DNA of 64,000 bases. Origin: Aedes albopictus. Taxonomy: Eukaryota > Arthropoda > Insecta > Diptera > Culicidae. Below are positions 52,375 to 63,562 of this stretch, piece by piece. A model generated the notes under the pieces. It had not been told where the DNA came from, did not search any database, and saw only the letters and a program-made list of their open reading frames with translations. A program made the translations under genes and the position numbers. Positions within the stretch are counted from its first letter, which is position 1, and each line of letters begins with the position of its first letter. Location of the stretch: assembly GCF_035046485.1 (NCBI RefSeq), contig NC_085138.1, positions 20,961,440-21,025,439 on the forward strand, given 5' to 3'.

Positions 52375-53396
52375 TTGAGGCACCAGTTTGACTAAAGTTT
52401 GAAATACATAACAACTCATGAGATAACTATCAAGTTCGATTCAAATATAAGTTAGGTTGAAAAGCGAACCCGCAGACGAACCTATATTAAAAGTCATTTC
52501 AGTGTTCAGTCCAGTCCATATGTTAAAGATGGCTCTACGTCAAAGATAAAGTTTGTCAATCGCATTTGATTCGATTGTGGTCGAAGGCAAGTTCACATGA
52601 GAGAAGAGGAGAAAACTCCCCTAAATGCAAATACAGCAAGAATAGTGTTGAATTCATCCACTGATTTACGGTAATCTGACCTGCATCTTTCCGGGTTGGC
52701 CTACATTCGTATTTCTCTCGTCGCACTCTACACACCTAGCCTGCCATATCTCTTGGACCCCTGCTTGGACCTGCAGTTCTTAGGACATCTGGTTTACCAC
52801 TGATTTAAACATGTTATTGACTTTAAATTGATGATTCAACATATTCACTTTTTTTCTCTTTGCTTTCCTTTGCATCAAAAAAGTCACAAACATCAACAAA
52901 ACAAAGCACGGAAAAAATCTTAAACTGAATAAATCTGGTGTTTGATTTGAATAGGTCGAATCTGCATATAGGAATCACAGCAAACATACGACCTTCAAAT
53001 CGAACACCAGAAATAATTACAAATTCACGGAAAAATAATGTTTCGGAAAAGTGAATGGTTCAAACGTAAGAAAAACAGTATAATATATTGTTACATAAAA
53101 ATCCACTTTATTGTAGCTGGTACACTGTATGGTGCAGGAATGGTTTTCACTATACATTCTATGATTAGTTTTTATCCGGGATACCTTATGAAAATTGACT
53201 GGGCAAGTTATGACTAATTTTTATAACATAAATTTATAAAAAATGCCAAACTGTGCAGACAACTGATCAAAATGATCCGTGCAAAAAGATTGTACAACTA
53301 TGCAGACTGGAATCGAACCATAAACGTCGAGATCACTGAGCTCTTTTTCAACCCACACGGTTATCAACGCTTGAAGATATGGTGTTGCTAAATATG
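52375..53396. other. No gene; one tRNA-like remnant
   Basis: Non-coding. A minus-strand tRNA-like segment at about 53300-53372 has B box GGTTCGATTCC (53309-53319 on plus) and is probably a SINE remnant. Confidence 0.45.
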
Positions 53397-53398
53397 TA

Positions 53399-53647
53399 CA
53401 GCATCCGCTCGATAACTGACTGCTCTTTAACTGGACTGCTTTTTAACTGGGCGCTCGATAACTGGGGCAAAGTCGAGTTAAAAAGCAGTTATCTGTCAAA
53501 AATAAGCGAAATATAACCTCACATTTTTCAAATCGGTAAACAAAACAAAATATAACAATAGCCTCCGGCTCCGGAAGCTCAGTCCAGTTATCGAGCGGCG
53601 CTCGCTTACTGGACTGTCGACAAAGCCCAGTTATCGAGCGGAAGCTG
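53399..53647. mobile_element. 249-bp MITE
   Basis: The ends CAGCATCCGCTCGATAACTG and, inverted, CAGCTTCCGCTCGATAACTG have TA flanks (53397-53398, 53648-53649). The GCTCGATAACTG box repeats inside at both ends. Confidence 0.88.
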
Positions 53648-53769
53648 TATAAAAACCAATCTGTCAGTTGACACTGCGTCATTGGGCAATCTTTCTCGTT
53701 GTCATGGTCACTAAATTGGCGAACTCAGTCTTGCTTTGATGAAAACGGGCGGAGCCAACTGACATTGAA

Positions 53770-54026
53770 AGCACAGACAAACAGACGTAAAACTTCGAAC
53801 ATTTTTCGATTCAAATCATAGTCACGGAAACATATTCGCCCAATGCTAAGAGGACTAAATTTGGCCGACCACCAACTTGGTGGCGGTAGTGAGCAAACGT
53901 CAAACTAGAACAAAAACTATGCGAGCGCCACGGTTGGGCAGTTGGCCAACTATCAAATTTTGAAAAAGACCGTTAAATCGGTGTACGATGAGAATTATCA
54001 GAGTGTTACGTCTGCTTGTCTGTGTT
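53770..54026. mobile_element. MITE, AGCACAGAC family, copy 3 (reverse orientation)
   Basis: The ends AGCACAGACAAACAGACGT and GTCTGCTTGTCTGTGTT are flanked by GAA (53767-53769, 54027-54029). The body is the reverse complement of copies 1 and 2. Confidence 0.8.
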
Positions 54027-54573
54027 GAAAGCGTCGCTTTAAGAAAACCAGTATTGGGCGATTTTACTGGGGGAAACATGGAGGAAAACTGGCGTCAGAA
54101 ATCGAACTGAATTTGTTCCTGACATTTATGTCTTAGTATTAAGTCTAATTTAATTAGTATTATTCAATAAAAGTGAGATTTCGTCTTTTATTTTAGGATC
54201 CTATTTACTGTTTCTTGCATAGTTCTAGCCTCGGTTCTAGCACAGATGAATTTGTTTGTAGCGTAGCGAATCCGTGACGACAAAAAGTCGAACATTTTCC
54301 TTTCTGGGTTTATCCCAAGACTTGCGGTTTCATTTTCCATTATGTTCCATAGCAACACCAACCAGCAATTTGCACCTTGACCCTATTTTTGTTTTGTTGC
54401 TGGTGCTGTCAGGCGTTGTTTTGCTTCCAAAATTTCTAAACAATCCGCCCGCGCGCTTCCAAAATTTTGTCGGTGAAATCGGTTCCTCAAGGGCTTCCCA
54501 GTAGTTCTGTAGTGCCAAACAGTTTGTGCGTATTATACATATACACTTATGTGCCAATAACCTTCTCCCAGCC
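54027..54573. other. 5' flank of the GT31 gene
   Basis: 54155-54212 is an inverted copy of 48962-49010. The remainder up to 54573 probably holds the promoter and 5' UTR of the downstream gene. I see no TATA box. Confidence 0.4.
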
Positions 54574-56125
54574 ATGAGAAAGTTCCACCGATTTTTGGTG
54601 TTCAGCGTCGCTGCGCTCGTCCTGTACCTGGTCTATCGCTATTCCTTCCCGGTGGACAGCGAAGGGAACTACCTCCACCGACGAACCGACGTGACAGCTA
54701 GAACAAATAAATTCAAATTTGTTGCCCGCGACGCCATGATGAAAAATAGCCGAACACTATCGCCACCTCTATAACGGCTCGCGATGATTTGATAGCTCGA
54801 CACCGAACCCCCGTGTGTTCATATAGGAAACGGTTCGCGTCTGCGCTGATTTGACAGAAGCGATCGCTCGCTTCAGTGGTCGACCGTTAAATTTGGGGGG
54901 GACACTTTTGAATCGCCACTGTCACGTCGGTTCGTCGGTGCTACCTCTTTCTGAAACCCCTGGAGAGTAGTGGGAACGGAGTTCTTACGTTGCTGCAGCA
55001 GTCTGCCGACGATCGGCAGACGGACGTTGATGGTGAAGGGGCAGATGAGACGGAGAGGGAACCGGATCCGAAGCGGTTGGTAAATCTGACCGATTTCCAG
55101 TTCCGGATCGGAAACGACATCTGCAAGGAGAACGGGAGCTACTCGGAACTTTTGGGTGGGTGTTGATGGGGTGGACCCTTTCATGAGAAGATGTTTTATA
55201 ATGAATCTTTGTTTCAGGTGTAATCATGGTGACGTCCTACGTGGGAAACGATGCGCTGCGGGCAGCGCACCGGCAGGCCATCTCCCAGCAGAAGCTGATT
55301 TCGATGGGTCTATTACGGATATTCTCCCTCGGGGAAATTCCAGAGCGGGAGCGGTTCATCACCCAGAAGGCGCTTCAAAGCGAACAGGATCTCTTTGGGG
55401 ATCTGATTCAGGGAAATTTTCAGGAAGCCTACCGAAATCTTACCTACAAGCACGTTATGAGTCTTAAGTGGGCCACGGAGCACTGTCGGAGGGCCAAGTT
55501 CGTGGTCAAAATGGACGACGACATCGTATTCGATCCGTTCTTCGTTCAGAATCACCTGTCGGATCTCGGCCATGGAAAGGACCAGCCACAGGGGTCACTA
55601 TTGGCCGGATTCATGTTCAACAACAAGAAAGTTATCCGGCTGAAGGCGAACAAGTGGTTCGTGTCGCGGGAGGAGTTCCCCCGGGAGGTCTATCCGCCGT
55701 ACTTGTCCGGATGGTTGTACATCGCCAATCAGCGGGCGGCCCGGAAGTTAGTCCTGCAGTCGGAAGTAGTTCCGTTCTTCTGGATCGATGACACCTACGT
55801 GACGGGGATTCTGGCCGGCCAGGTCGGGATCAAGCTGCACAGTCTGAACAAGTGGTTCAGTGCCAATTCGGAATTCCTGGACTGCTGCATCCGGGACATG
55901 AAGCGGTATTCGTACCAGTGCGATTACTATGTGGGCCCGAACGGGGGCAACAGTCGACTCATAATGGACTTTGTTCAGGAGTTGGAGCGTTGCTACGACA
56001 ATGCTTGCTATCAGCGGCCGAGTGAGAAACCACTGACCAAGACCTGTGTGGCGGAGTACAAGAATACCGTGCAACAACAGCAGCAGCAGCATGGGACGGC
56101 GTTGGTCAGCATGATGCGGCTCTGA
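54574..56125 (+). CDS. GT31 beta-1,3-galactosyltransferase-type gene, exon 1 disrupted by a MITE
   Basis: Coding parts: 54574-54675, (MITE), 54948-55155, 55218-56125, with a 62-bp GT-AG intron at 55156-55217. Without the MITE and one duplication the frame is 1218 bp, 405 residues, normal for GT31. ATG 54574 has a good context (CAGCCATGA). Residues about 6-23 are a membrane anchor (FLVFSVAALVLYLVY), so it is a type II Golgi protein. The catalytic domain starts near residue 90 (LTDFQFRIGNDIC; VIMVTSYVGNDALRAAHR). The metal-binding KMDDDIVFD is at about 201-209 and WIDDTYVTGIL at about 292. A Gln run precedes the C-terminus. The expected activity is transfer of galactose or N-acetylglucosamine in beta-1,3 linkage; the substrate is unknown. 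As read here, translation from the ATG would end at TAA 54772-54774 inside the MITE, so this allele should be null unless the insert is removed in RNA. Confidence 0.88.
54676..54940. mobile_element. 265-bp MITE inserted in the GT31 coding exon
   Basis: 22-bp perfect terminal inverted repeats (54676-54697 starting CACCGACGAACCGACG; 54919-54940). A 7-bp target duplication CTACCTC is at 54669-54675 and 54941-54947. No coding capacity. The right terminus contains no AG that could serve as an acceptor in frame. Confidence 0.92.
55156..55217 (+). other. Intron of the GT31 gene
   Basis: 62 bp, from GTGGGTGTTG to CTTTGTTTCAG. Splicing after TTG-G joins to GT-GTA and keeps the frame into VIMVTSY. Confidence 0.9.
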
Positions 56126-56126
56126 G

Positions 56127-56132
56127 GTGAGT
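56127..56132 (+). promoter_or_regulatory. Splice-donor-like sequence just after the GT31 stop codon
   Basis: TGA-G followed by GTGAGT: the stop is at 56123-56125 and the donor at 56127. It may mark a 3' UTR intron. Confidence 0.4.
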
Positions 56133-56500
56133 AATCTTGCTAGGTAGAATAGAATAATGCTTCAAGGAGTTATCTGGCAAGAGATTTGCAGCTCCATCTG
56201 CTCGACAAACAGGTAGAATTGAATGGCCTTCTTTCAGATTCTATAGAATATTGCTATATCAAGAAACGTGACTTTCGTATGAATCTTCGAACATGTGCCA
56301 CCGATCGATAGAAGTAGAATCATTGCCGAACAACATTAAACAGATCACCAGGGGTGGTAGCAGGGTCGTTTCTTTACTTTATTTTTGTTGAAGTCAATCA
56401 CAGCAAGCCTTGATATTTCTAGTTATGGATGACACTTGTTAAATAAATTAATTCCTTTCTAACCACTACCGAAGACAGACGTCTTAGCTACTCCCTACAA
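56133..56500. other. 3' flank of the GT31 gene
   Basis: AT-rich, no gene. Probably 3' UTR, then intergenic DNA before the copia remains. Confidence 0.4.
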
Positions 56501-56509
56501 GTTATGGGC

Positions 56510-58544
56510 CTGTCGCTGTGAAAAAAGTTCAGTTCTGGAAGATGGAAAGTTCTCGAAGTCAATCAAGCTTCGGCGGATCTTCAAGTCTCCCGTCCATCGA
56601 ACGACTGGCGGGACGCCAAAACTAATCGTCATGGAAGTTTGCAGCGAAAACTTTTCTTCAGCTGGAAGGACTCTGGGATGCCGTAAAGCCCAAGCAGAAC
56701 GACGACGGAACATTCGAAGCGGTAGAAGAGCGGAAGGAACTGCACGCCCGATTGATGCTGTTCCTGCTTCTGGACCCGTCAATCTACGTCGAAGACGCAG
56801 AATCGGCCCGCGCCGCGTGGGACAAATTGGAAACGGCGTTTGACTGCTCCGGCAAATCGGCTTGCTCCCAAGCCTATCAAGTCGGATCTGGAATCGTGCG
56901 ACTCAATGAACGAGTATGTGAACCAGGTAATTTCGACGGCGAATCTACTGAACGGCATCGGATTCAAGTTACCGGATTTGTGGGTCGAAATGGTCCTCCA
57001 GGCTGGCCTTCCGAACCGGAAGAATATCGACCCATGATCATGGTGTTGGAAAATTCTGGCGTTGCCATAACACGAGACTTCGTGAAAACCAAGCTGCTCC
57101 AAGAGCAACCGTTGCTAAGCAACCGGAAAAAAAGCCATGCCTTCGCTACCAACAAACGGAAAGAAAATTTCAAACCGAAAAACCAGCCTACTGCATCCGA
57201 GGGCCCGAAATGCAGAAAATGTGGTCAGCATGGATACATCGCAAGGGACTGCAAGGATTCCAGGAAATGTGAGACGTTTTGCACCATGCTTTCCACGTTT
57301 GACAACGGGACGCGAACGACTGGATTTTCGACTCGGCGGCGTATGCGCACATGACGAGCAACAAGCAGCTCCTGGAGAACCTCGTAAACGCCAACGGTAA
57401 GGCTGTTGCAGCAAATGGTGGTACGATGGACATCGTTGCCTGCGTTTCGGCAAATCTCCAGCCGAAATGCAGGAGCGAAACGGTCTGGCGGAGCCTGCCA
57501 ACTGGACCATCGTGGAGATGGCACGATGTTTGCTGTTCAAAGGCAACCTATCGAAAGGCTTCTGGGCGGAGGCCGTATCCATCGCGGTTAACCTCATCAA
57601 CAGTTCTCCTACTCATGGGCATAACATGACTCCAGAGGAAGCGTGGAGTGGAAGGAAAGCGATAGTTCAAGTTCCAAAGCAGAAGCGGCGCAAGTGGAAT
57701 CCAAAATCCCATGAATGCATATTGACGGGCTTCGATGAAAAAACCAAAGGGTATCGGCTATACGATCCGATAAAGAAGTCAACTGGTGGACTGGCACTGT
57801 TGGACAACAATACCTGGACTCTCACCCCGCTTCTGAAGGGCCGAAAAGCGATAAAGTGCAAATGGCTGTAAAAGACGAAGTGTGATGTGACTGGAAACCC
57901 TCAAAGAGGCAAGGCACGTTTGGTCATCAAAGGCTATTCCCAGCGAAAGGGGGTAGACTACGATTAAACATATGCCCCCGTCGTGCGGCACAGTTCGCTG
58001 CGATACCTTTTCGCCCTGACTGTGAAGCATGACCTCGCAATAGACCAGATGGATGCAGTAACGGCTTTTCTGCAAGAGAATCTCGACGAAGAGTTTTACA
58101 TGGAGCAGCCCCCCTTCTTCGTTGACGGAAAACGGAAGACGATGGTGTGCAAGCTGAAATAGGCATTGTACGGCTTGAAGCAGTCCAGCCGAGTTTGGAA
58201 CCACAAACTGGATGCGGCTCTGCGACGTTTCGGCCTGATACCATCACAATTCGACCCGTGCGTGTACGTCGGCATCAGAGGAGGCAAGATGATGTTCGTT
58301 GCGATATATGTCGACGACCTGATGATCTTCAGCAACGACGAAGCCTGGAAGAACAAATTGAAGCATCAATTATCTTGTTGCTTTCGGATGAAATATCTGG
58401 GACAAGCGCAACATTGCCTTGGGATCCGGATTGGTTGAAGTAAGGACTCTATCCCATTGGATCAGGAGGCCTACATCGAGTCGATACTTAGGCGATAGCG
58501 ATTCAACATGGATCGGAGCAAACCAGTGAAGGTGCCGATGAACT
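56510..58544 (+). pseudogene. Decayed copia element (second copy), gag to reverse transcriptase
   Basis: Gag: CDSMNEYVNQVISTANLLNG and MVLENSGVAITRDFVKTKLL. Zinc knuckle CRKCGQHGYIARDC (about 57214-57255). Protease site DSAAYAHMT (about 57330), where the catalytic DSGA-type triplet is changed. The integrase is reduced to its C-terminal part (ERNGLAEPANWTIVEMARC, WNPKSHECILTGFDEKTKGY). RT: QMDAVTAFLQENLDEEFYME, then ALYGLKQSSRVWNHKLDAAL and IYVDDLMIFSNDEAW (YVDD). There are stops and frame changes. It continues after the solo LTR at 58875-59146. Confidence 0.85.
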
Positions 58545-58869
58545 TGTGTGGGCTACGTCACTGATGTTGGACTAGCACGTGCATCCACCCTCGCTAGGAA
58601 ACATCGCACGAGTCGACATACAGTCGACCTGATGAATATTTGAATCTGTATCAGATCTAGGCAGGCCATGCTTTTCCCAGGCCATTCAGTTTACCCTTCC
58701 CGTGCCAACAGTAAGTGTTTTCCGGAGCAATCCACAACCCCGACGAAAGAGCCGAGCCGATTGGGAATCCTCCATCTAGCACAGGTACGATAATTGATTC
58801 TTTATTAAACATGTAATAAGAACGCTAAGCGATTCCTATCGATCCTGGCAATTATCCTAAACGTGCACA
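58545..58869. mobile_element. Solo LTR (325 bp) in the copia remnant
   Basis: Starts TGTGTGGGCT and ends CGTGCACA, with the 5-bp duplication GAACT at 58540-58544 and 58870-58874. Removing it and one GAACT rejoins the copia frame (VPMN then CSEKLTKD). The family of the LTR is unknown. Confidence 0.8.
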
Positions 58870-58874
58870 GAACT

Positions 58875-59146
58875 GCAGCGAGAAACTGACGAAAGATGTG
58901 AGCCCGAAGGACGACGATGAATCGGCAACCATGAGTGGCGTCCCCTATCAAGAAACTGTCGGGTGTTTCATGTATTTGGCGCAGAGCACTCGGCCGGATA
59001 TTCTGTTCGCGGTTAACACTCTCAGTCGGCTCAACAACAATCCTGGACTCAAGCACTGCAACGCGGTGAAACACGTTCTGTGTTATCTACGCGGTACTTC
59101 CGGTTTTAAACTGGAATATAAGAAGAATGCGGACATGGATTCCTGA
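58875..59146 (+). pseudogene. copia second copy, RNase H lead-in
   Basis: EKLTKDVSPKDDDESATMSG, VPYQETVGCFMYLAQSTRPD, LFAVNTLSRLNNNPGLKHCN and CYLRGTSGFKLEY are the usual copia block before RNase H. It ends at a stop where a third copia copy begins. Confidence 0.8.
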
Positions 59147-59156
59147 AGCCAAATGG

Positions 59157-60500
59157 AGGAAACTGCAGCATTTGGAAGACCAAGGTGGAGTTCCTTCTCA
59201 TCCGAGAGGACTTGTGGCAGTACATTACTGATACGGAACCGGTGGGTGCCGAGGTCAACCCGACAAGCGAAGCTGCCAGGGCAGAGTGGAACGGTGACGA
59301 CCAGAAGACTCGGGTGACGATAGACCTCCTGCTGGAGAATAACCAGCTCAACCTGATCAAGGACTGCATGACTGCAAAAGCGATCTGGGAGCAGCTACGG
59401 AGACATTACGAGAAGGTAACACTAACGTCCAAAGTGTCCATTCTCAAGCGGATCTGCGACAAGCGTTACTCCTACGACGAGGACATCAAACGGCACATTT
59501 TCGAGATGGAAGACCTTTTCGAGTAGCTGACGTATAACTTCTAACAGTATACAGGTAGCTATGGTGCTCCGGAGTCTACCGGAATTATTGGCCAACATTG
59601 CCCACGACTTTGGACAGCAGGTCAGACGAAGAGCTGACATTGGATTTGGTCAAGTCCAAGGTGGTCGATGAAGTAGCGAAACGTTGTTCGTCTACTGTGT
59701 CGGATTCGGTGCTCAAGACAAAAATGCTACAAAAGAAAATGCTTTGCCATTTCTGCCACAGACCGCGACACAAGCAGAAGCAGTGTCCGTCTCTGAAGGA
59801 GAAGCATAACCCGGAGCAAAGGTCATTGGAAGGTCATCGTGAGACACGAAACCAACCACGGGTGCAAGGGGCTCGTCAAGAAACCCGGAAGAATTAGCAG
59901 TACTCATTCCTCACGACGGGGTCGGAAGCGAAGTCGAATGCGTGGATAATTGATTCAGCCACAACGTCGCATTCATGAACCCAAATCAATGACAAGTTGA
60001 TCGTTAGCCGTTACTGCAACTTCCTGTCGAAGGATGAGCAGGTTCGGACCGCCGAACTCCGCTCATTTGAGGTAGCCGGGCATGAGCGCGATATGCGGAA
60101 GTAAGCCATAGTGGAAGAAGTACAGTCGCTCGAAGTAAACTTCACATGGGATGTTGTTCGTTTGCTGACAAACAAGAGAACGAACGATTGGCTGCAAATG
60201 GATTTTCTAGAAGAAAACGGACTTGAGTGGACCGCCTACGTCGAGCGAACCAAGCACATCGACACATGGTTCAATTTAGTTAAGGAGCTAGTCAGCAATG
60301 GCGTGGTGAACATAGGATGGTTGGCACGTGTGAAGATAGAGAAGATGCAACAGAAAATTGGTCTACATCCTGCCGAGCTTGAGGAGGAGTGATGGAGATC
60401 AATGCATCTTAGTTGATGAAGCACCAGTCATAGTAGACCAAAGAATTTGAATTGAAAATAAATGTTAGCTTACTCCACGCTTTCAACAAAACCAGTTGGG
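59157..60500 (+). pseudogene. Decayed copia element (third copy)
   Basis: Gag from about 59157: KTKVEFLLIREDLWQYITD, LLLENNQLNLIKDCMTAKAI, WEQLRRHYEKVTLTSKVSIL. Zinc knuckle CHFCHRPRHKQKQC (59747-59788). Protease-like WIIDSATTSH (about 59940). RT and integrase are missing; the end of RNase H follows (ERTKHIDTWFNLVKELVSNG, about 60245-60300). Large internal deletion and stops. Confidence 0.75.
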
Positions 60501-60539
60501 TTTCATTCCTCTCTAGGAATGCGGAAATCTGAGCAAGAT

Positions 60540-63340
60540 TGATTTCGAAGCTGGAAGTCGACGAAAACCGCAGTCAACGAACAAGAGGAAGCGACCAGCA
60601 AGGTCACCCTGGAGAACCTCGTGGAAGAATGACATCGCATGGCCAACCTCAAAAAGAACGCACGGGTGGTGGAGAACGAAGAATCACGAAACGTCAACAT
60701 TTTCTCCCGCAAATCGAAGAATCCTGTGAAAAATTCGAAAGTGCCCAAAACGTCCTGCTGGAAGTGTGGTGACCAACATTGCGTATGCGAGTGTCCATTC
60801 GCTTCGCACACATGTTCCAGATGCAAGCAGCAAACCTACGCCCTCGAAACCTTTCGAGCAGACGAAATCCAGAGAGAACGTGAAGACGAGGAACATCCAC
60901 ATCGTCCGGAACGTCGGAAGCAAGTGGAAGTTCATGTTGGTCGAGTTCAACGGTACAACAGTCACGATTCAGCACGACTCGGCGTCCGACATCACCATTA
61001 TCGCCGAAGATACTTGGATCAGCATCGGACAGCCACCCATTCAATCGATGGAGGAATTTGCGGTAACAGCTGCTGGTGGCCACCTCAATATTCTCGCCGA
61101 GCTCCAGACCGAGATCACCATCTGGAATGTGACCAAAATCAGTCGCATTTTCATCTTGGACAGCACTGAACTCAACAGCAGCTTGGTCAACGTCGTACAC
61201 CAACGTCCTCACCAACAACCCGATGTATGCGTGAGTCAACTCAATCAACACTTCCCGAAGATTTTTCGAAGCACGTTAGGTAGGTGTACTAAAGCGCAAG
61301 TGAAGCTTTAACTGAAGCCTGATACAGGTCGTTCCTATTGCCCGAAGCAACCCGTAGCGTTCTCTGCGCTTCCCAAGGTAGATGAACGTGTAGATGAAGA
61401 ACTCGAAAGGTTCAGGTAGATGAAGAACGGTATTATTTCTCCGGTTCGATTCTCGGATTGGGCAGCTCCAATACTGCCCCCACTCGCATAACAGTCCCAT
61501 ATGAATAGGAAACCCAGCAAAGATGGGACTTTAATGAGAGTGGGGGCAGAATAGTCGTCGTACACAAAGCGGACAATGCATCGATAGCCCCCTGGAGTCA
61601 TGTCGGCACCCTGCGCTCTCCAGTGCATCATCGACAGCATCTCGAGAGTCAAGCCAGTTCAGAGGAAAGACGTTCAGCAGCTCCGTTCCTACCCCGGTGC
61701 TGTGAACTACTATTGTCGATTCGTGAAGCATATGAAGAAGCTCCGGGCCCCTTGGACAACCTGCTCAAGAAAAATGCCCGCTGGAATCGAACCGACGAAT
61801 GCCAGCAATCCTTCGAGCAGTTCAAGGCCATTCTACTCTCCGATCTGCTGCTCACCCACTATGACCCATCCAAGGAGATCATCGTCGCAGCAGATGCATC
61901 AAAGTACGGCCATGGCACTGTCACCATGCATCGGTTCCCGATCGGCGAAGTAAAGGCAATCGCCTCATGCCTCTCACTCACTAACCCTGGCAGAGATGAA
62001 CTACGGACAAGTGGAGAAGGAAGTCTTCTTTCCTGGTTTTCGCTGTCACTCGCTTCTACAAGATGCTGTACGGACGCCACTTTCTCCTGCAGATCGATCA
62101 TTGACCGCTCCTCAAGGTTTTCGATTCCAAGAAGGGTATATTCCTGGCACCAGAACAGACTTGTTAGAATCCCAAAATGGCCGCCACAATGGCCGACTTT
62201 GGCACCTACTCACGATTTCGAGCGCACAAATCTTTTCGCAAACACAAGCGAGCAAGAACAGAATAACAAAATGCACTGTTGTTTGAAGCTTGAAGCTTTG
62301 AAGCAATTGCTTCTTGGGATTTATGCGCCTGAAGTTCTGATGCACTGTTAAAGCGGGATTTTAAAACGTTTGTCCTTAACACTGGTCTGGCTTCGCTGGT
62401 CCAATCGACGGTTATTACTATTTCGTCATCGTGGATTCCGCAACCTTGGATCTACATCGTGAGACGTTTTCCCGTTTCGGCAACCCGAACACTCTGACCA
62501 CGGACAATGGTGCGTAAGTCACCAGCGTGCAGTTTCAACAGTATGGCCGTGAAAATAGTAACACCTACACTGCTCCCTACCATCCGCAGCAGTTCAACTG
62601 TTGATTCAACGGTCAAGCGGAACGTTTCGTTGGCTCTCTCAAGCGCGGTTTCAAGAAGTTGAGCAAGGGGGAAGGCTCACACACACTGGATCACCTGCAG
62701 ACATTCCTTTCGGTGTATCGCTGAACTCCAAATCGAAGCGCACAGAAAATGACGTCTCCCGCAGAAGCTTTCCTCGGTACGCATAATTTTGGACCTCTTG
62801 AAGAAGCCTGCTCAGTGCTCATGTAGCCTCAGGTGCAAAGAACCTCTAGCAGAATGAGCAGTTCAATCGCCGGCATGGAGCAATCAAGCGCGACTTCGAA
62901 GAAGATGACCTGGTGTACGTTGAATAGCATTTCTGGAATACCAAGTCATGGATGCCAGGTCGAGTCATGTGAACCAAATACGTTCTCACTACGATACCAC
63001 CGATACCAGTGCGCAACTACTATGGGAAATATTGTTCGATAAAGGACAGCTACAAGCTACAGCGGTACTGGCTGATCCCGGAAACAGCCTGATATTGTCG
63101 AAGCTCCAATTCCTGTTGTAATTCCGCCATCGGCCTTGCAAGAACTTGCGGATCTAGTACAAACTAAGTCTGGCATGAATAACGTTCCGCCGATTAAAGA
63201 TGATGGAGCTCCGACATTACCACCGCCACTGCCATCGGAACCAGTTGAAGGATATCTGCGGCGAGAATTCCAAGATGGCTATCGTCCTACGAGATATTCT
63301 AAGAGGCGGATATGTAGCCAGCCACGCCTGATATAGATAT
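60540..63340 (+). pseudogene. Decayed Ty3/gypsy element
   Basis: Cys-rich knuckle region CWKCGDQHCVCEC plus CSRCKQQ (60757-60830). Protease-like MLVEFNGTTVTIQHDSASDI (60933-60990), with DSAS in the catalytic place. RT is broken. RNase H lead-in NARWNRTDECQQSFEQFKAI and IVAADASKYGHGTV (61768-61920). Integrase: RFGNPNTLTTDNGA and NGQAERFVGSLKRGFKKLSK with a stop between (62480-62670), then MTSPAEAFLGTHNFGPLEEA. C-terminus near 63136-63336 (PSEPVEGYLRREFQDGYRPT). Many stops and shifts. A small palindrome at 61473-61548 is inserted in it. Confidence 0.8.
61473..61548. mobile_element. 76-bp palindromic MITE
   Basis: CTGCCCCCACTCGCATAACA on the left and the complementary AATGAGAGTGGGGGCAG on the right. 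It lies within the gypsy remnant. Confidence 0.65.
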
Positions 63341-63428
63341 TACTAATAGTAATGGGCTTAGAGAATAGAACTAAATGTCATTAGCTAGCCAACCACCAAC
63401 CAAGTCAGAAGTAGAGTGCCTTTAACTT

Positions 63429-63548
63429 AGAGTGGCGTCAATGTCAAAATTGGAACAAAGATCATGTGTCAAACTGCTTTCAAATCCATACAAACGCGCG
63501 TTCCAAATGAGCAGGAGACCTGTCAAAATCGGAACATGACGCCACTCT
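63429..63548. mobile_element. 120-bp palindromic MITE
   Basis: AGAGTGGCGTCAATGTCAAA on the left; inverted on the right as AGAGTGGCGTCATGTTCCGA. It separates the gypsy remnant from the last copia fragment. Confidence 0.7.
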
Positions 63549-63562
63549 CCCTTCCAGTCACT

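Noticed and set aside
54526..54573. Upstream start for the GT31 protein
   Set aside because: It would need a GTG start; the ATG at 54574 has a good context and leads directly into the membrane anchor.
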